Assembly: GCA_001872625.1 (NCBI GenBank)
Contig: MNXP01000061.1
Location: 1-60,724 of the forward strand
Length of the DNA: 60,724 bases
Reading direction: 5' to 3'
Source of the DNA: Bacteroidetes bacterium CG2_30_33_31
GTDB taxonomy: Bacteria > Bacteroidota > Bacteroidia > Bacteroidales > UBA1556
Under the pieces are notes generated by a model that was not told the DNA's origin, searched no databases, and was given only the letters and a program-made list of their open reading frames with translations. The position numbers and the translations under genes are program-made. Shown piece after piece: positions 25,342 to 35,000 of this stretch; positions within the stretch are counted from its first letter, which is position 1, and each line of letters begins with the position of its first letter.

Positions 25342-26664
25342 ATGAAGAAATTATTTGTTGAAACCTACGGATGTCAAATGAATGTTGCTGACAGTGAAGT
25401 GGTTGCATCTATTATGATAAATGCTGGTTATGAACTTACACAGCAAGCAGCTGAAGCCGATGTTATTTTTGTAAACACCTGTTCCATAAGAGATAACGCT
25501 GAAAAAAGAGTAAGAAATCGCATTCAAGAATTCAAAGCATTAAAAAGGATAAACCCTCAGTTGAAAGTTGGAATACTTGGTTGTATGGCCGAGAGATTAA
25601 AGAATCAACTTCTTGAGGAAGAGATTTTTGTAGATTTAATCGCCGGTCCTGATGCTTATCGTAACTTGCCTGAGATGATTAATCAACTCCAAGATGGCCG
25701 ACAAATGGCGAACGTAGTTCTCTCTCTCGAAGAAACTTATGACGATATTTCTCCTGTCAGACTTGATAAAAATGGTGTTTCAGCATTTATTTCTATCATG
25801 CGTGGTTGCGACAATTATTGTGCTTATTGTGTTGTTCCATTCACTCGAGGACACGAACGCAGCCGCAATCCTCAGACTATTGTGGCAGAAGCGATGGATT
25901 TAATTTCAAAAGGTTATAAAGAGGTTACTCTGCTTGGTCAGAATGTTAATTCCTACCACTGGAGTGATAGTTCTGAGAAAATTAATTTCTCAGAATTATT
26001 AAAAAAAGTTGCAGCTATAAATCCAAATTTGAGGGTTAGATTTTCTACTTCACATCCAAAAGATATTTCTGATGAGCTGATAGAAACAATTGCTGAAACT
26101 CCAAATATTTGTAATTCAATTCATCTGCCAGTGCAATCTGGTAATAATGAAGTACTTAAAAGAATGAAAAGATTCTATACTCGTGAATGGTATCTTGATA
26201 GAATAGCTTTGATTAAAAAATTAATTCCTGATTGCGGACTTTCGACAGATATTATTGCTGGATTTTGTGGTGAAACTGAAGAAGAGCATCAGGATACAGT
26301 TTCCTTAATGAAGGAAGTTGGTTACGATTATGCCTTTATGTTTATGTATTCAGAAAGGCCTGATACTTTGGCTGCTAAAAAACTCGATGATGATGTGGAA
26401 GTAAAAGTGAAAAATCGCAGATTGCAGGAAATAATAGAAGTTCAGCAGGCAAGTTCATTGGCAAATAATAAGAAAGATTTAGGAAAGATATTTTCTGTGT
26501 TGGTAGAAGCTGTTTCCAAACGTTCTAAGAGTCAATTTTCTGGAAGAACCGACCAAAATAAAGTTATGGTTTTTGAAACAAATGATGCCAAAATTGGTGA
26601 TTATGTGAGAGTTAGGGCATTAAGTTGCACTGCTGCCACTATGATTGGCGAAATTGTGGAATAG
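25342..26664 (+). CDS. miaB: tRNA-2-methylthio-N6-dimethylallyladenosine synthase
   Basis: 440 residues. N-terminal UPF0004 domain with three cluster cysteines (ETYGCQMN, VNTCSIR, LGCMAER), then the radical-SAM domain with Cys156, Cys160 and Cys163 (CxxxCxxC) in the GCDNYCAYCVVPFTRG block, and a C-terminal TRAM domain (about 370-440). It adds the methylthio group to i6A37 of tRNAs reading UNN codons. Its substrate is made by MiaA, encoded about 1.4 kb away on the other strand. Full length and intact. The sequence SRNPQTIV and QNVNSYHWSD are typical of MiaB rather than MtaB or RimO. Confidence 0.96.
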   Translation: MKKLFVETYGCQMNVADSEVVASIMINAGYELTQQAAEADVIFVNTCSIRDNAEKRVRNRIQEFKALKRINPQLKVGILGCMAERLKNQLLEEEIFVDLIAGPDAYRNLPEMINQLQDGRQMANVVLSLEETYDDISPVRLDKNGVSAFISIMRGCDNYCAYCVVPFTRGHERSRNPQTIVAEAMDLISKGYKEVTLLGQNVNSYHWSDSSEKINFSELLKKVAAINPNLRVRFSTSHPKDISDELIETIAETPNICNSIHLPVQSGNNEVLKRMKRFYTREWYLDRIALIKKLIPDCGLSTDIIAGFCGETEEEHQDTVSLMKEVGYDYAFMFMYSERPDTLAAKKLDDDVEVKVKNRRLQEIIEVQQASSLANNKKDLGKIFSVLVEAVSKRSKSQFSGRTDQNKVMVFETNDAKIGDYVRVRALSCTAATMIGEIVE

Positions 26665-26721
26665 AATATTAAGACAATGAAATGCTGGAAATTCAACGAT
26701 ATTGTATATATTTTACAAATT

Positions 26722-27939
26722 TTATTTTTTCATCAGCGGTGATTCTTTCAATTTAAAAGCCATTAATAAACTGAAAACCATAAGAATAAGCAATGCAACG
26801 AGTGGAATGGTCATTGAGCCAGTTTGTGAAGATTTAAGACTATCCATTGCAAAAATAAATGCAATACCCGAAATTTGACCAGCAAGAATTAGCATGCCGT
26901 TGGAAGTTCCTTCCGAAGCTGGATAAGTTATCTCAGCACCATATTGAAATCCAATAGGACCTGCACTTAGTAAGAAAAATCCCAAAATAAATCCTGAAGT
27001 TAAAAGTAACCAATAACTATTAGCAAAAGTCAATCCAACAAGACCAATTATTGCCCCAACAAGAGCAATTGTAATGAAGGGTTTTCTTTTTTTATAATGA
27101 TCAGATAATAATGGCATTATCAGAGCTCCTAAAATTCCACTCAAAATCAGCATTCCTCCTGTGATGCCGGCCTGTGTAGTGCTAAAACCTCTTGGTCGTA
27201 AAATATCTTCAATCCAAGTTGCTACGCCATTGAAAACTCCCAAACCTATAAAAAATATAGCCATCAGCCAAATAAAATCCTTATTTTTTAAAGTGTCTTT
27301 GAGTCCATCTAATACTAACGAACGCTCTTCTTGATCTGGACGGCATGGAGCTGTTGGTGGATGTTCCTTGGATAATAGCACAAAAATTATGGCTGAAACT
27401 ATCGCTATAATGCCATAAATATTTAGCATCCCTTGAATACCTTGAGATTTAGCAATAATTGGTGTCATCAGCATTGAGAATAGAATGCCTAAATACATTG
27501 CTAAGGTACCAAGTCCCGTGGCTGAGGCTCTTTCTTCGATGGGAAACCAACGGGCAGCAAGCTTTGTGATTGCATTTAGAATAAATGGCTGACCTACGGC
27601 AATTCCTATTTGTGAGAAAAGCACTAATTCAAAATTGTTGCTTACTAAGCCGCGAGATAGACCAAAAATGCCTGTTAATAAAGCTCCAATTCCTACTCCG
27701 ATGCGAATTCCATAAGTGTCGATAATCCAAGAAGCTGGAAATGAAACTACAATATAAACTATCATAAAACACATGGACAAAATGCCAATGTGCAAATCGG
27801 AAACGCCGTAATATATAGTGGAATCAACTGTGATAGGAGCAAAAGTTATCCATAGCATCTGGTTGACGGCTACAATTAGCATATATACAATTAGAATAAT
27901 CCATCGGTATTTATATACCTTAAATTTTGCTGTTTCCAT
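26722..27939 (-). CDS. MFS transporter
   Basis: 405 residues, about 12 transmembrane helices. The pattern FPASWIIDTYGIRIGVGIGALL in the first half and LSDHYKKRKPFI in the mid-loop mark a major facilitator. The overall layout resembles the FLVCR-like branch (haem/choline-type exporters in animals), but the bacterial substrates are unknown. Intact, single gene, convergent with miaB. Confidence 0.82.
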   Translation of the reverse strand: METAKFKVYKYRWIILIVYMLIVAVNQMLWITFAPITVDSTIYYGVSDLHIGILSMCFMIVYIVVSFPASWIIDTYGIRIGVGIGALLTGIFGLSRGLVSNNFELVLFSQIGIAVGQPFILNAITKLAARWFPIEERASATGLGTLAMYLGILFSMLMTPIIAKSQGIQGMLNIYGIIAIVSAIIFVLLSKEHPPTAPCRPDQEERSLVLDGLKDTLKNKDFIWLMAIFFIGLGVFNGVATWIEDILRPRGFSTTQAGITGGMLILSGILGALIMPLLSDHYKKRKPFITIALVGAIIGLVGLTFANSYWLLLTSGFILGFFLLSAGPIGFQYGAEITYPASEGTSNGMLILAGQISGIAFIFAMDSLKSSQTGSMTIPLVALLILMVFSLLMAFKLKESPLMKK

Positions 27940-28052
27940 AAGTATTTTCTTTTAAAAATAATGTCTTTTAAATTAAATCAGGAAAGTGAAATTTGAGCTG
28001 AAAAAATTAAATTCTGTTTTTCAAAAGTAAAAAAATTAATTGCAGATAAAAA

Positions 28053-28979
28053 TTAAAAATTCTCATCAAATTTTGAATCAATCAATTGGATGATTTTTTC
28101 ATGGTCGTAAGGTGAAAACCATTGAAAGTCAAGGTCTTTCTTAAACCAAGTAATTTGCCTTTTGGCATATCTACGTGTATTAGTTTTTATATCTTCTATT
28201 GCTCTCGACAGACTTATATTGGAATCGAAAAATGAAAATAATTCTTTATAACCTACAGTATTTAAAGAATTTAGATTTCTATATTGATAATATTCTTTAG
28301 CTTCAGCGAGCAAACCATTTTCCATCATGCTATCAACTCTCGAATTTATTCTTTCGAAAAGTTCAGCTCTTTCTAAGTTCAGAGCGATTTTTAATATTTT
28401 AAAAGGACGTTGCTTTTTTGTTGATTTGCGCTGTTGGCTGTAAGTTTTGCCCGTAGCTTTTATCACTTCTAAAGCTCTAAGCAATCTCTTTGGGTTTTTT
28501 TTATCTACTTGTTGAAAGTATGTAGGATCAAAATGTTCAACTTCATCTTGAAGCCATTTCAGACCTTTTTTTTCAAATTCAGTATTTAGATTTTGTCTTA
28601 AAATTTCATCAGCATCGGGCAAGTCATCTATGCTATGGCAAAGTGCGTTAATATATAATCCCGAACCACCTACAATGAACACAACTTTATGATTTTCAAA
28701 AAGTTTCAAACTAAGTTCCAAAGCATCTTTTTCAAATTTTGCCACATTATAATATTCATCTAAATTGAGATTGGCAATAAAATGGTGAGAGATGGCAGAT
28801 AATTCAGCTGCGGTAGGAGAGGCAGTGCCAATTTTTGGCCCTTTGTAGAATTGCCTTGAGTCAGCCGAAATAATTTCTGTTTTATAATGCTGGGCGAGTT
28901 TAATTGCTGTTGAGGTTTTTCCAACTCCCGTTGGACCAGCAATTATTACCATTAGTTTATTTTCGACGCTTTGGGTCAT
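28053..28979 (-). CDS. miaA: tRNA dimethylallyltransferase
   Basis: 308 residues. P-loop GPTGVGKT near residues 15-22, SADSRQFYKGPKIGTA (catalytic Asp) at 39-54, GGSGLYINAL near 104, and the C-terminal RRYAKRQITWFKKD block. It transfers a dimethylallyl group to A37 of tRNA, the step before MiaB. It starts 1 base after the stop of the upstream hydrolase gene and is probably co-transcribed with it. Confidence 0.95.
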   Translation of the reverse strand: MTQSVENKLMVIIAGPTGVGKTSTAIKLAQHYKTEIISADSRQFYKGPKIGTASPTAAELSAISHHFIANLNLDEYYNVAKFEKDALELSLKLFENHKVVFIVGGSGLYINALCHSIDDLPDADEILRQNLNTEFEKKGLKWLQDEVEHFDPTYFQQVDKKNPKRLLRALEVIKATGKTYSQQRKSTKKQRPFKILKIALNLERAELFERINSRVDSMMENGLLAEAKEYYQYRNLNSLNTVGYKELFSFFDSNISLSRAIEDIKTNTRRYAKRQITWFKKDLDFQWFSPYDHEKIIQLIDSKFDENF

Positions 28980-28980
28980 T

Positions 28981-29742
28981 CTAAAAATCTATTTTTAATC
29001 CATCATAAGCAATGAAAACATTTGGTGGCAATTCCTTAGAAACATCGGCATGCTTGCCCATAAGATGGCTTATATGAGTTAGATACGCTTTCTCAGGATG
29101 TATAAATTCAATAAACTCCAAAGCCTCTTCAAGATTGAAATGTGAGATATGTTTTTTCTTTCTTAGAGCATTGATAATTAGTATTTTACTACCTTTAATG
29201 AGCTCTCTTGATTTGGGAGGAATATAATTAGCGTCTGTAATGTAAGTGAGGTCTTTTATGCGAAATGCCTTCACGTTTAGGTTAAGATGCCCTACATTTA
29301 TTGGGATGATTTCAATATCTTGAAAGTTAATTTTTTCGTCGGTAATAAGCTTTAAATCAAAATCGGGAACCCCTGGATATTTGTCGTCGGAGAAAGCATA
29401 AAAAAATTCCTTTTTTATTGAATTTGCTGAATTTTCATCGGCAAAAACTGTCATAGGCTTTCTTTGAATGAAATTGAAAGCTCTAATATCGTCTAAGCCA
29501 CCAACATGGTCTTTGTGGCTATGAGTTATAAAAATGGCATCAAGTTTTTTTACTTTTTCTCTTAACATTTGCTGCCTAAAATCTGGGCCGGCATCAATGG
29601 TAAAATTTGTACTTCCGTTTTCAATAAGTACTGAAGCTCTGAGTCGATTGTCATAATTATCATTAGAGCTACAAATTGCACAGCTGCAAGCTATTACAGG
29701 TACTCCTTGTGATGTTCCAGTGCCTAAAAAAGTAAGTATCAT
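28981..29742 (-). CDS. MBL-fold metallo-hydrolase (PhnP-like)
   Basis: 253 residues. LGTGTSQGVPVIACSCAICSS at the N-terminus with a cysteine cluster, then ITHSHKDHVGGLDD (HxHxDH metal motif, near 75-88) and DANYIPP, matching PhnP-like phosphodiesterases of the metallo-beta-lactamase fold. The family hydrolyses small phosphodiesters, but there are no phosphonate genes here, so the substrate is open. It is 1 base upstream of miaA on the same strand; the start overlaps no other gene. Confidence 0.88.
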   Translation of the reverse strand: MILTFLGTGTSQGVPVIACSCAICSSNDNYDNRLRASVLIENGSTNFTIDAGPDFRQQMLREKVKKLDAIFITHSHKDHVGGLDDIRAFNFIQRKPMTVFADENSANSIKKEFFYAFSDDKYPGVPDFDLKLITDEKINFQDIEIIPINVGHLNLNVKAFRIKDLTYITDANYIPPKSRELIKGSKILIINALRKKKHISHFNLEEALEFIEFIHPEKAYLTHISHLMGKHADVSKELPPNVFIAYDGLKIDF

Positions 29743-29891
29743 AAAAATTAAATTCGACAGCCAAAATTACATTTTTTCTTGGATTTTGCTTTGTCGATAT
29801 TTTTATGATTAATTGTTTTTTTTGAATTATAAATAATTGAAAAATAGGTAGCATATTAAGATTAAAAACCAAAATAGAATTACTAAAATTA

Positions 29892-29899
29892 TATCTTTG
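29892..29899 (+). promoter_or_regulatory. -7 element upstream of the glycosyltransferase gene
   Basis: TATCTTTG matches TAnnTTTG only 5 bases before the ATG, implying a very short or absent leader. Confidence 0.4.
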
Positions 29900-29904
29900 C
29901 GGCA

Positions 29905-31119
29905 ATGAATATTTTATTGATAAATCATTATGCAGGCAGCCCAAAAATGGGAATGGAATATCGCCCATATTATTTAGCCAAAGAATGGTTAAAAATGGGT
30001 CACAATGTCTGCATTATATCAGCTTCTTATGCTCATATTCGAAGCAATCAACCTCTTGTAAATGAGGATTTTCAAACTGAAAACATTGATGGAATTAAAT
30101 ACATTTGGATTAAAACGCCTACATATTTTGGTAATGGAGTAGCAAGAGTAAAAAATATATTTGTCTTTAGCAATAAGCTTAAAAGAAATGCCAAAAAAAT
30201 TGCTTCAGAGCTGAAACCGAATTTGGTTATTGCCTCCTCAACTTATCCTTTGGATAATTATGGAGCTAATAAAATTGCTAAGTTGGCGCGAGCTAAATAC
30301 TATTACGAAGTTCATGATTTGTGGCCACTATCTCCGATGGAACTTGGAGGATTATCGAAATGGCATCCTTTTATTTTGTGTATGCAAATTGCTGAAAATT
30401 ACGCTTATAGGAATGTTGATATGGTTATTTCGCTACTTCCAAAAACTAAAGAATATATGGTGAGCCATGGATTAAATGAAGATAAATGGCGGTATATTCC
30501 AAATGGTTTCCAAATTGAAGATTGGGAAAATGTGGAGATTCTTCCCGAAAATATTTCTAAAAAACTTCATGAAATAAGGATTTCATTTTCAAGAATCATA
30601 GCCTACACTGGAAGTTTGGGACTTGCTAATGCATTGAAAACATTTGTAGAAGCGGCAAAAAAAATGTCGAATTCGGGTGTAGCTTTTGTGCTTGTTGGAT
30701 CAGGTCCTGAGAAAGTAAATTTGATGAAATTTGCCCAAAAAATCTCTGCTGAAAATGTTTTTTTTATTGATTCCATTCCTAAAAAATTCATGCCATCATT
30801 ATTAAGCGAATTTGATTTTCTATACATTGGTTTGCAGAGACAATCTCTTTTTAGATTTGGAATAAGTCCTAATAAATTAATAGATTATATGATGGCAGCG
30901 AAACCAATAATTCAGGCAATTGATGCTGGCAATAATATGGTTGAAGAAGCGAATTGTGGTATCTCTGTTCAGCCAGAAAATGATGATGCTGTGATGGAGG
31001 CAATAGAAAAATTGCTAAAACTTTCGGCAGAAGAGTTAGCAATTTTGGGGGCAAATGGAAGACAATTTGCCCTAATAAATCATGATTACAGAATATTAGC
31101 AGAGAAATTTTTAGAGTAA
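29905..31119 (+). CDS. Family 4 glycosyltransferase (WbuB-like)
   Basis: 404 residues, GT-B fold. The start LLINHYAGSPKMGMEYRPYYLAKEW is characteristic of WbuB/WcaI-like GT4 enzymes of surface polysaccharide synthesis; ISLLPKTKEYM, IPNGFQIEDWE, AYTGSLG and the C-terminal KLIDYMMAAKPI with downstream Glu residues form the nucleotide-sugar site. It acts at the cytoplasmic face of the inner membrane. It is isolated: no flippase, polymerase or other glycosyltransferase is near. Donor and acceptor unknown. Confidence 0.87.
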   Translation: MNILLINHYAGSPKMGMEYRPYYLAKEWLKMGHNVCIISASYAHIRSNQPLVNEDFQTENIDGIKYIWIKTPTYFGNGVARVKNIFVFSNKLKRNAKKIASELKPNLVIASSTYPLDNYGANKIAKLARAKYYYEVHDLWPLSPMELGGLSKWHPFILCMQIAENYAYRNVDMVISLLPKTKEYMVSHGLNEDKWRYIPNGFQIEDWENVEILPENISKKLHEIRISFSRIIAYTGSLGLANALKTFVEAAKKMSNSGVAFVLVGSGPEKVNLMKFAQKISAENVFFIDSIPKKFMPSLLSEFDFLYIGLQRQSLFRFGISPNKLIDYMMAAKPIIQAIDAGNNMVEEANCGISVQPENDDAVMEAIEKLLKLSAEELAILGANGRQFALINHDYRILAEKFLE

Positions 31120-31125
31120 AATTTA

Positions 31126-31800
31126 TTACACATTTGCTAAGAGAGAGCCGAGTTTTTCAAATTTCGATTGATAGTCGCTAATGGCTCGGCGGATAATTTC
31201 CTGAGCATCTTCCTTGTCAAAAATTCCTGTAATTTCTACGTCTTTTTCATTGCCAGGCAAATCTTTATAAGTCAAAAAATAATGCTTTAATCTGTTTACA
31301 ACTAATTCTGGCAATTCAGAAATATCGTTATAATTTGAATAGATAGCATCATCTTTCATAACAGCAACAATCTTGTCGTCAGACTCATTTCCATCGAGCA
31401 TTCTGAAACCGCCAATAGGTTTTGCGCGAACAAGAATATCGCCATGGGAGATATTTTTTTCGGTAAGAATGCAAATATCTACTGGATCGCCATCACCCTT
31501 AATATTCTTCTTTTCAGATCTTTCCATACAAAATTCGGCAACTTTATCGCCACTATATGTTTGAGGAATAAAGCCATAAAGTGCAGGAATTACGTTGGAA
31601 TATTTTTGTGGTCGGTCGATAATTAAATATCCAGATTCTTTATCGACTTCATACTTAACTGTGTCAGTTGGAACCATTTCCACATAACAGGTAACGATTG
31701 CCGGAGCCATTGGTCCTATATCAACTCCATGCCAAGGATGTGATTTATAGCGCAATCCCATCAATCTGCCTATAGGATCCATAAGTCTATTAGTAGCCAT
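31126..31800 (-). CDS. ppa: Inorganic pyrophosphatase (family I)
   Basis: 224 residues. The soluble PPase signature GDGDPVDICIL supplies the metal-binding aspartates; KYEVDKESGYLIIDR, YGFIPQTY and the KxxK-type segment near LKHYFLTYKDLPG match the family. It hydrolyses PPi to phosphate and drives biosynthetic reactions. Slightly longer than the E. coli enzyme (175), with an N-terminal extension of about 25 residues, as usual in Bacteroidota. Convergent with the glycosyltransferase gene (6-base gap). Confidence 0.93.
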   Translation of the reverse strand: MATNRLMDPIGRLMGLRYKSHPWHGVDIGPMAPAIVTCYVEMVPTDTVKYEVDKESGYLIIDRPQKYSNVIPALYGFIPQTYSGDKVAEFCMERSEKKNIKGDGDPVDICILTEKNISHGDILVRAKPIGGFRMLDGNESDDKIVAVMKDDAIYSNYNDISELPELVVNRLKHYFLTYKDLPGNEKDVEITGIFDKEDAQEIIRRAISDYQSKFEKLGSLLANV

Positions 31801-32010
31801 ATAATATGTTTTAAAAATTTGTACAAATTACGTCCAAAATTGAGAACAATTCAAACTGTTTTTTATTTTGATTGCAAAATAATTGACGTTTGAATTAAAT
31901 AGCTGTTTTTCCCTAATTTCTTTTCTGCGCGGAAAAACAAAGTGATATTATTTTTATAAATAATTATTTTACTGAAGCATATAAATTAATCTTATAACTG
32001 TTGAAGTAAA

Positions 32011-32044
32011 AAAAATGCGAAGAAATATTTTTCTTCGCATTTTT
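32011..32044 (-). terminator. Intrinsic terminator of the giant surface protein gene
   Basis: A perfect 15-bp stem (32011-32025 with 32030-32044, ATGCGAAGAAA core) with a TATT loop lies 20 bases past the stop. The A-run at 32008-32015 becomes the U-tract on the minus strand; the T-run on the other side makes it potentially bidirectional. Confidence 0.88.
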
Positions 32045-32063
32045 TGATAAATGAATTTATAAA

Positions 32064-35000
32064 TTATTGAACCGCAATCTTCAATGTTTGAACTGATTTG
32101 TCAGCAGTTAATTTTATGAAATACAAGCCTTTTGCTACTACAGAGAGATTTAATCTTTCTGTAAAATATCCATTGCTATTTTTCATTTTTCCTGCTAAAA
32201 TAATTTTGCCATTGATATCTGAAATCTCATAATTTAACCTTTTTACATCTGTCTTAGATGAATAGATATTAAGGATTCCATCGGTAGGATTTGGAAATGC
32301 AGATATAGTAAATGCTTCGCCATTTCCTTCGAGAATTCCAGTGCAATCATTAAAAGATATTACAATTGTGTCTCTGTTAAAGCAGCCAATATTATCAGTA
32401 ACTTTTACTGAAATATTTTTAGAACCAAGACCAACTCCAGAGCTATCAACTGAAATGTATGGTGTATTGTCGCCAGTGGACCATAAATAAGAGGTGAATA
32501 TTCCAGGCGAAACTAAAATACTATTTCCTCCACAGATAGTTGTGTCTTTGCCTAAATGAGGTTTAGGATTATTTACAGTAACCAAAATTGTATCGAGGTT
32601 CGCGCAATTAGATTGTGTAGAAACAACAAAGTATTGAGTTGATATTAATGGATTTACCATGATGGAGTTAGTAGAAGCACCAGTGCTCCATTGATATGAA
32701 GTTCCGCCAGAAATATGAAGCGTTGCAATTCCACCCTTACAAATAATAGTGTCGTTGGAAGCTATCGTATTTGGCCCACCCAAAACTGTAATATTAACGG
32801 TATCCTTAGATGAGCAGCCGTTTGCTATATTAGTAGAAGTAAGTATGTAAGTAATTCCATAATTTGGCGATGAAACAGGATTTGATATATTTGGATTATT
32901 TAACCCTAATGCAGGATACCATAAATATCCAATACCATTAAATGGTTGCTGCCCTAATTGAATTCCACCGTTTTGGCATGGCAGAGTTGTATCGATGCCT
33001 GCAAAAGCCGTTGGCGCAGATTTTATTTGAACATAAACTGTATCGGTATTGCTACAACCATTAGAAGCAGTTAAAGAATAAGTTATCATATTTGTTCCTA
33101 ATAATGCATTCGCTGGATTAAAAATATTTCCATTAATTCCACTGCCAGAAAGAGTTCCTCCTGATGGGTTAGCAACAATACTGACTGAAGGTTCGTTCGA
33201 ACAATATGAAGTTGCGAGATTATTGATATTAGCATTTGGAACTGTTTTCACAGTTATGATAATATTTGAAGTTGAGTTAAGAGTTCCATCAGAAATGGCA
33301 CAAGTATAAGTTGTTGTAGCAGTAGGAGCAACGTTAATTGATGAAGAAGTTGAAGTAAATCCAACGGGATTGCTGCTCCATGAATAATTATATGTCCCAT
33401 TTCCACCAGAGCCACTGGCAACAATTTGAACTGACTCTCCATTGCAAATACTTGTTTGAGATGAATTTAAAATGACTGCCAATGCTCCGCCAGTGATATG
33501 AACAGTAGCGGTATCACTATTAAAACAAGTTGTATTATTATCAGTTACCTTCAAGGTAAATATTGTGGTAGCAGCAAGGTTTACAGTTGGTGGGTTAAGA
33601 ATTGCGGCATTAGTAACTTTATTTGCCGGTGTCCATAAATAAACAAAGGAGCCAGTTCCACCGCTGATAATAGGGTTAAACTGTGTGGATGTGTTATAGT
33701 TTATTGTTTGGTCAACGCCAATATTTACTTGTTGAGTAGCAATTATGTTAACTGTTGATTGTGAGTTATTTGCGCAGCCATGATTATCTGTAAAAGTGTA
33801 AGTAATAATATTATTTCCAGTGCTGGCCAAACTTGGTTTAAATGTATTTCCTAACATTCCAGAACCAGAAAAAGTGCCTCCTAAGGGGTTTCCTACAAGA
33901 TTAACAGAATTTCCATTAGAACATGAGCTTGTGGGAAGATTTGAGAAGGAAACTGAAGGAAGTGCATAAACTGTAACGGCAATGCTATCAATATTTGAGC
34001 AGCCCCAACTGTTTGTATAACTATAAGAAATATAATGAGTTCCGAGTCCAGCAGTCTGTGGATTGAAAGTTGAAGCTGTTACTCCAGTGCCTGATAATGT
34101 TCCTCCTGCCGGTGTTGGAGTGATATTAACTATACCAGAATTGATGCAGTAGTTTGGCTGGATATTGCCAATGGTAATAGTTGGCAAAGCGTGTATGCCT
34201 ACTATCGTGCTTGCCGTATTTTTACAGCCGTACACATTTGTATATGTATAAACCACCGTATGATTTCCAGCACCTGCAAGGTTTGGATAAAATAAATTTC
34301 CCACTACTCCTGGTCCACTAAAAGTACCACCCAAGGGGAAGCCATTCATATATTCATCTCCTGAATTTATGCAATAGTCAGTATTCAAGCCCGATATTGA
34401 TACATTTGATGGCAAAGCATGAACGTTAACTACCAATGTATCAGTGTAACTACAAGAATTAATATCTGTGTATGAATAATAAATATTATGATTTCCTACT
34501 GATACACTCGAAGGTGAGAAAATATTTCCGCTGACTCCAGAGCCTGAAAAAGTAGTGTTAGAAATTGAAGAAATTAAGGTGTCGTTTGGACTATTAGCGC
34601 AATAATCCGTTGAATAACCAGTAATATTTGCTTGAATATATGGCTTCACAACCGTAGTAGATGTATCAGTATTTGAACAGCCATGAATATCGGTATAAGA
34701 ATAAATCACTGAATGATTTCCTGCTCCAGCAAGATATGGATTGAAGATGTTTCCACTTATGCCAAGACCAGAGTAACTGCCGCCCGAAGGAGTTCCAACG
34801 AGAGTTGATGTTAATCCTTGAGGGCAATATGTTGAGCTTAATCCAGAAAAAGAAACCGTTGGAGGATTATAAACTGTAATAGTTTTGTTGATATTGCCTG
34901 TGCAACCATAAGTATTTGTATAAGTATAAGTTATATTATGTGGACCCGTTGAAACATTCGCTGGATAAAATGTGCTGCCAAGTATTCCAGAACCTATAAA

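Noticed and set aside
31816-31829. Palindrome AATTTGTACAAATT upstream of the pyrophosphatase gene, similar to TTTGTACAAA at 48834-48843 upstream of dapD
   Set aside because: Only two copies, at unrelated genes, in AT-rich promoters; chance is enough to explain it.
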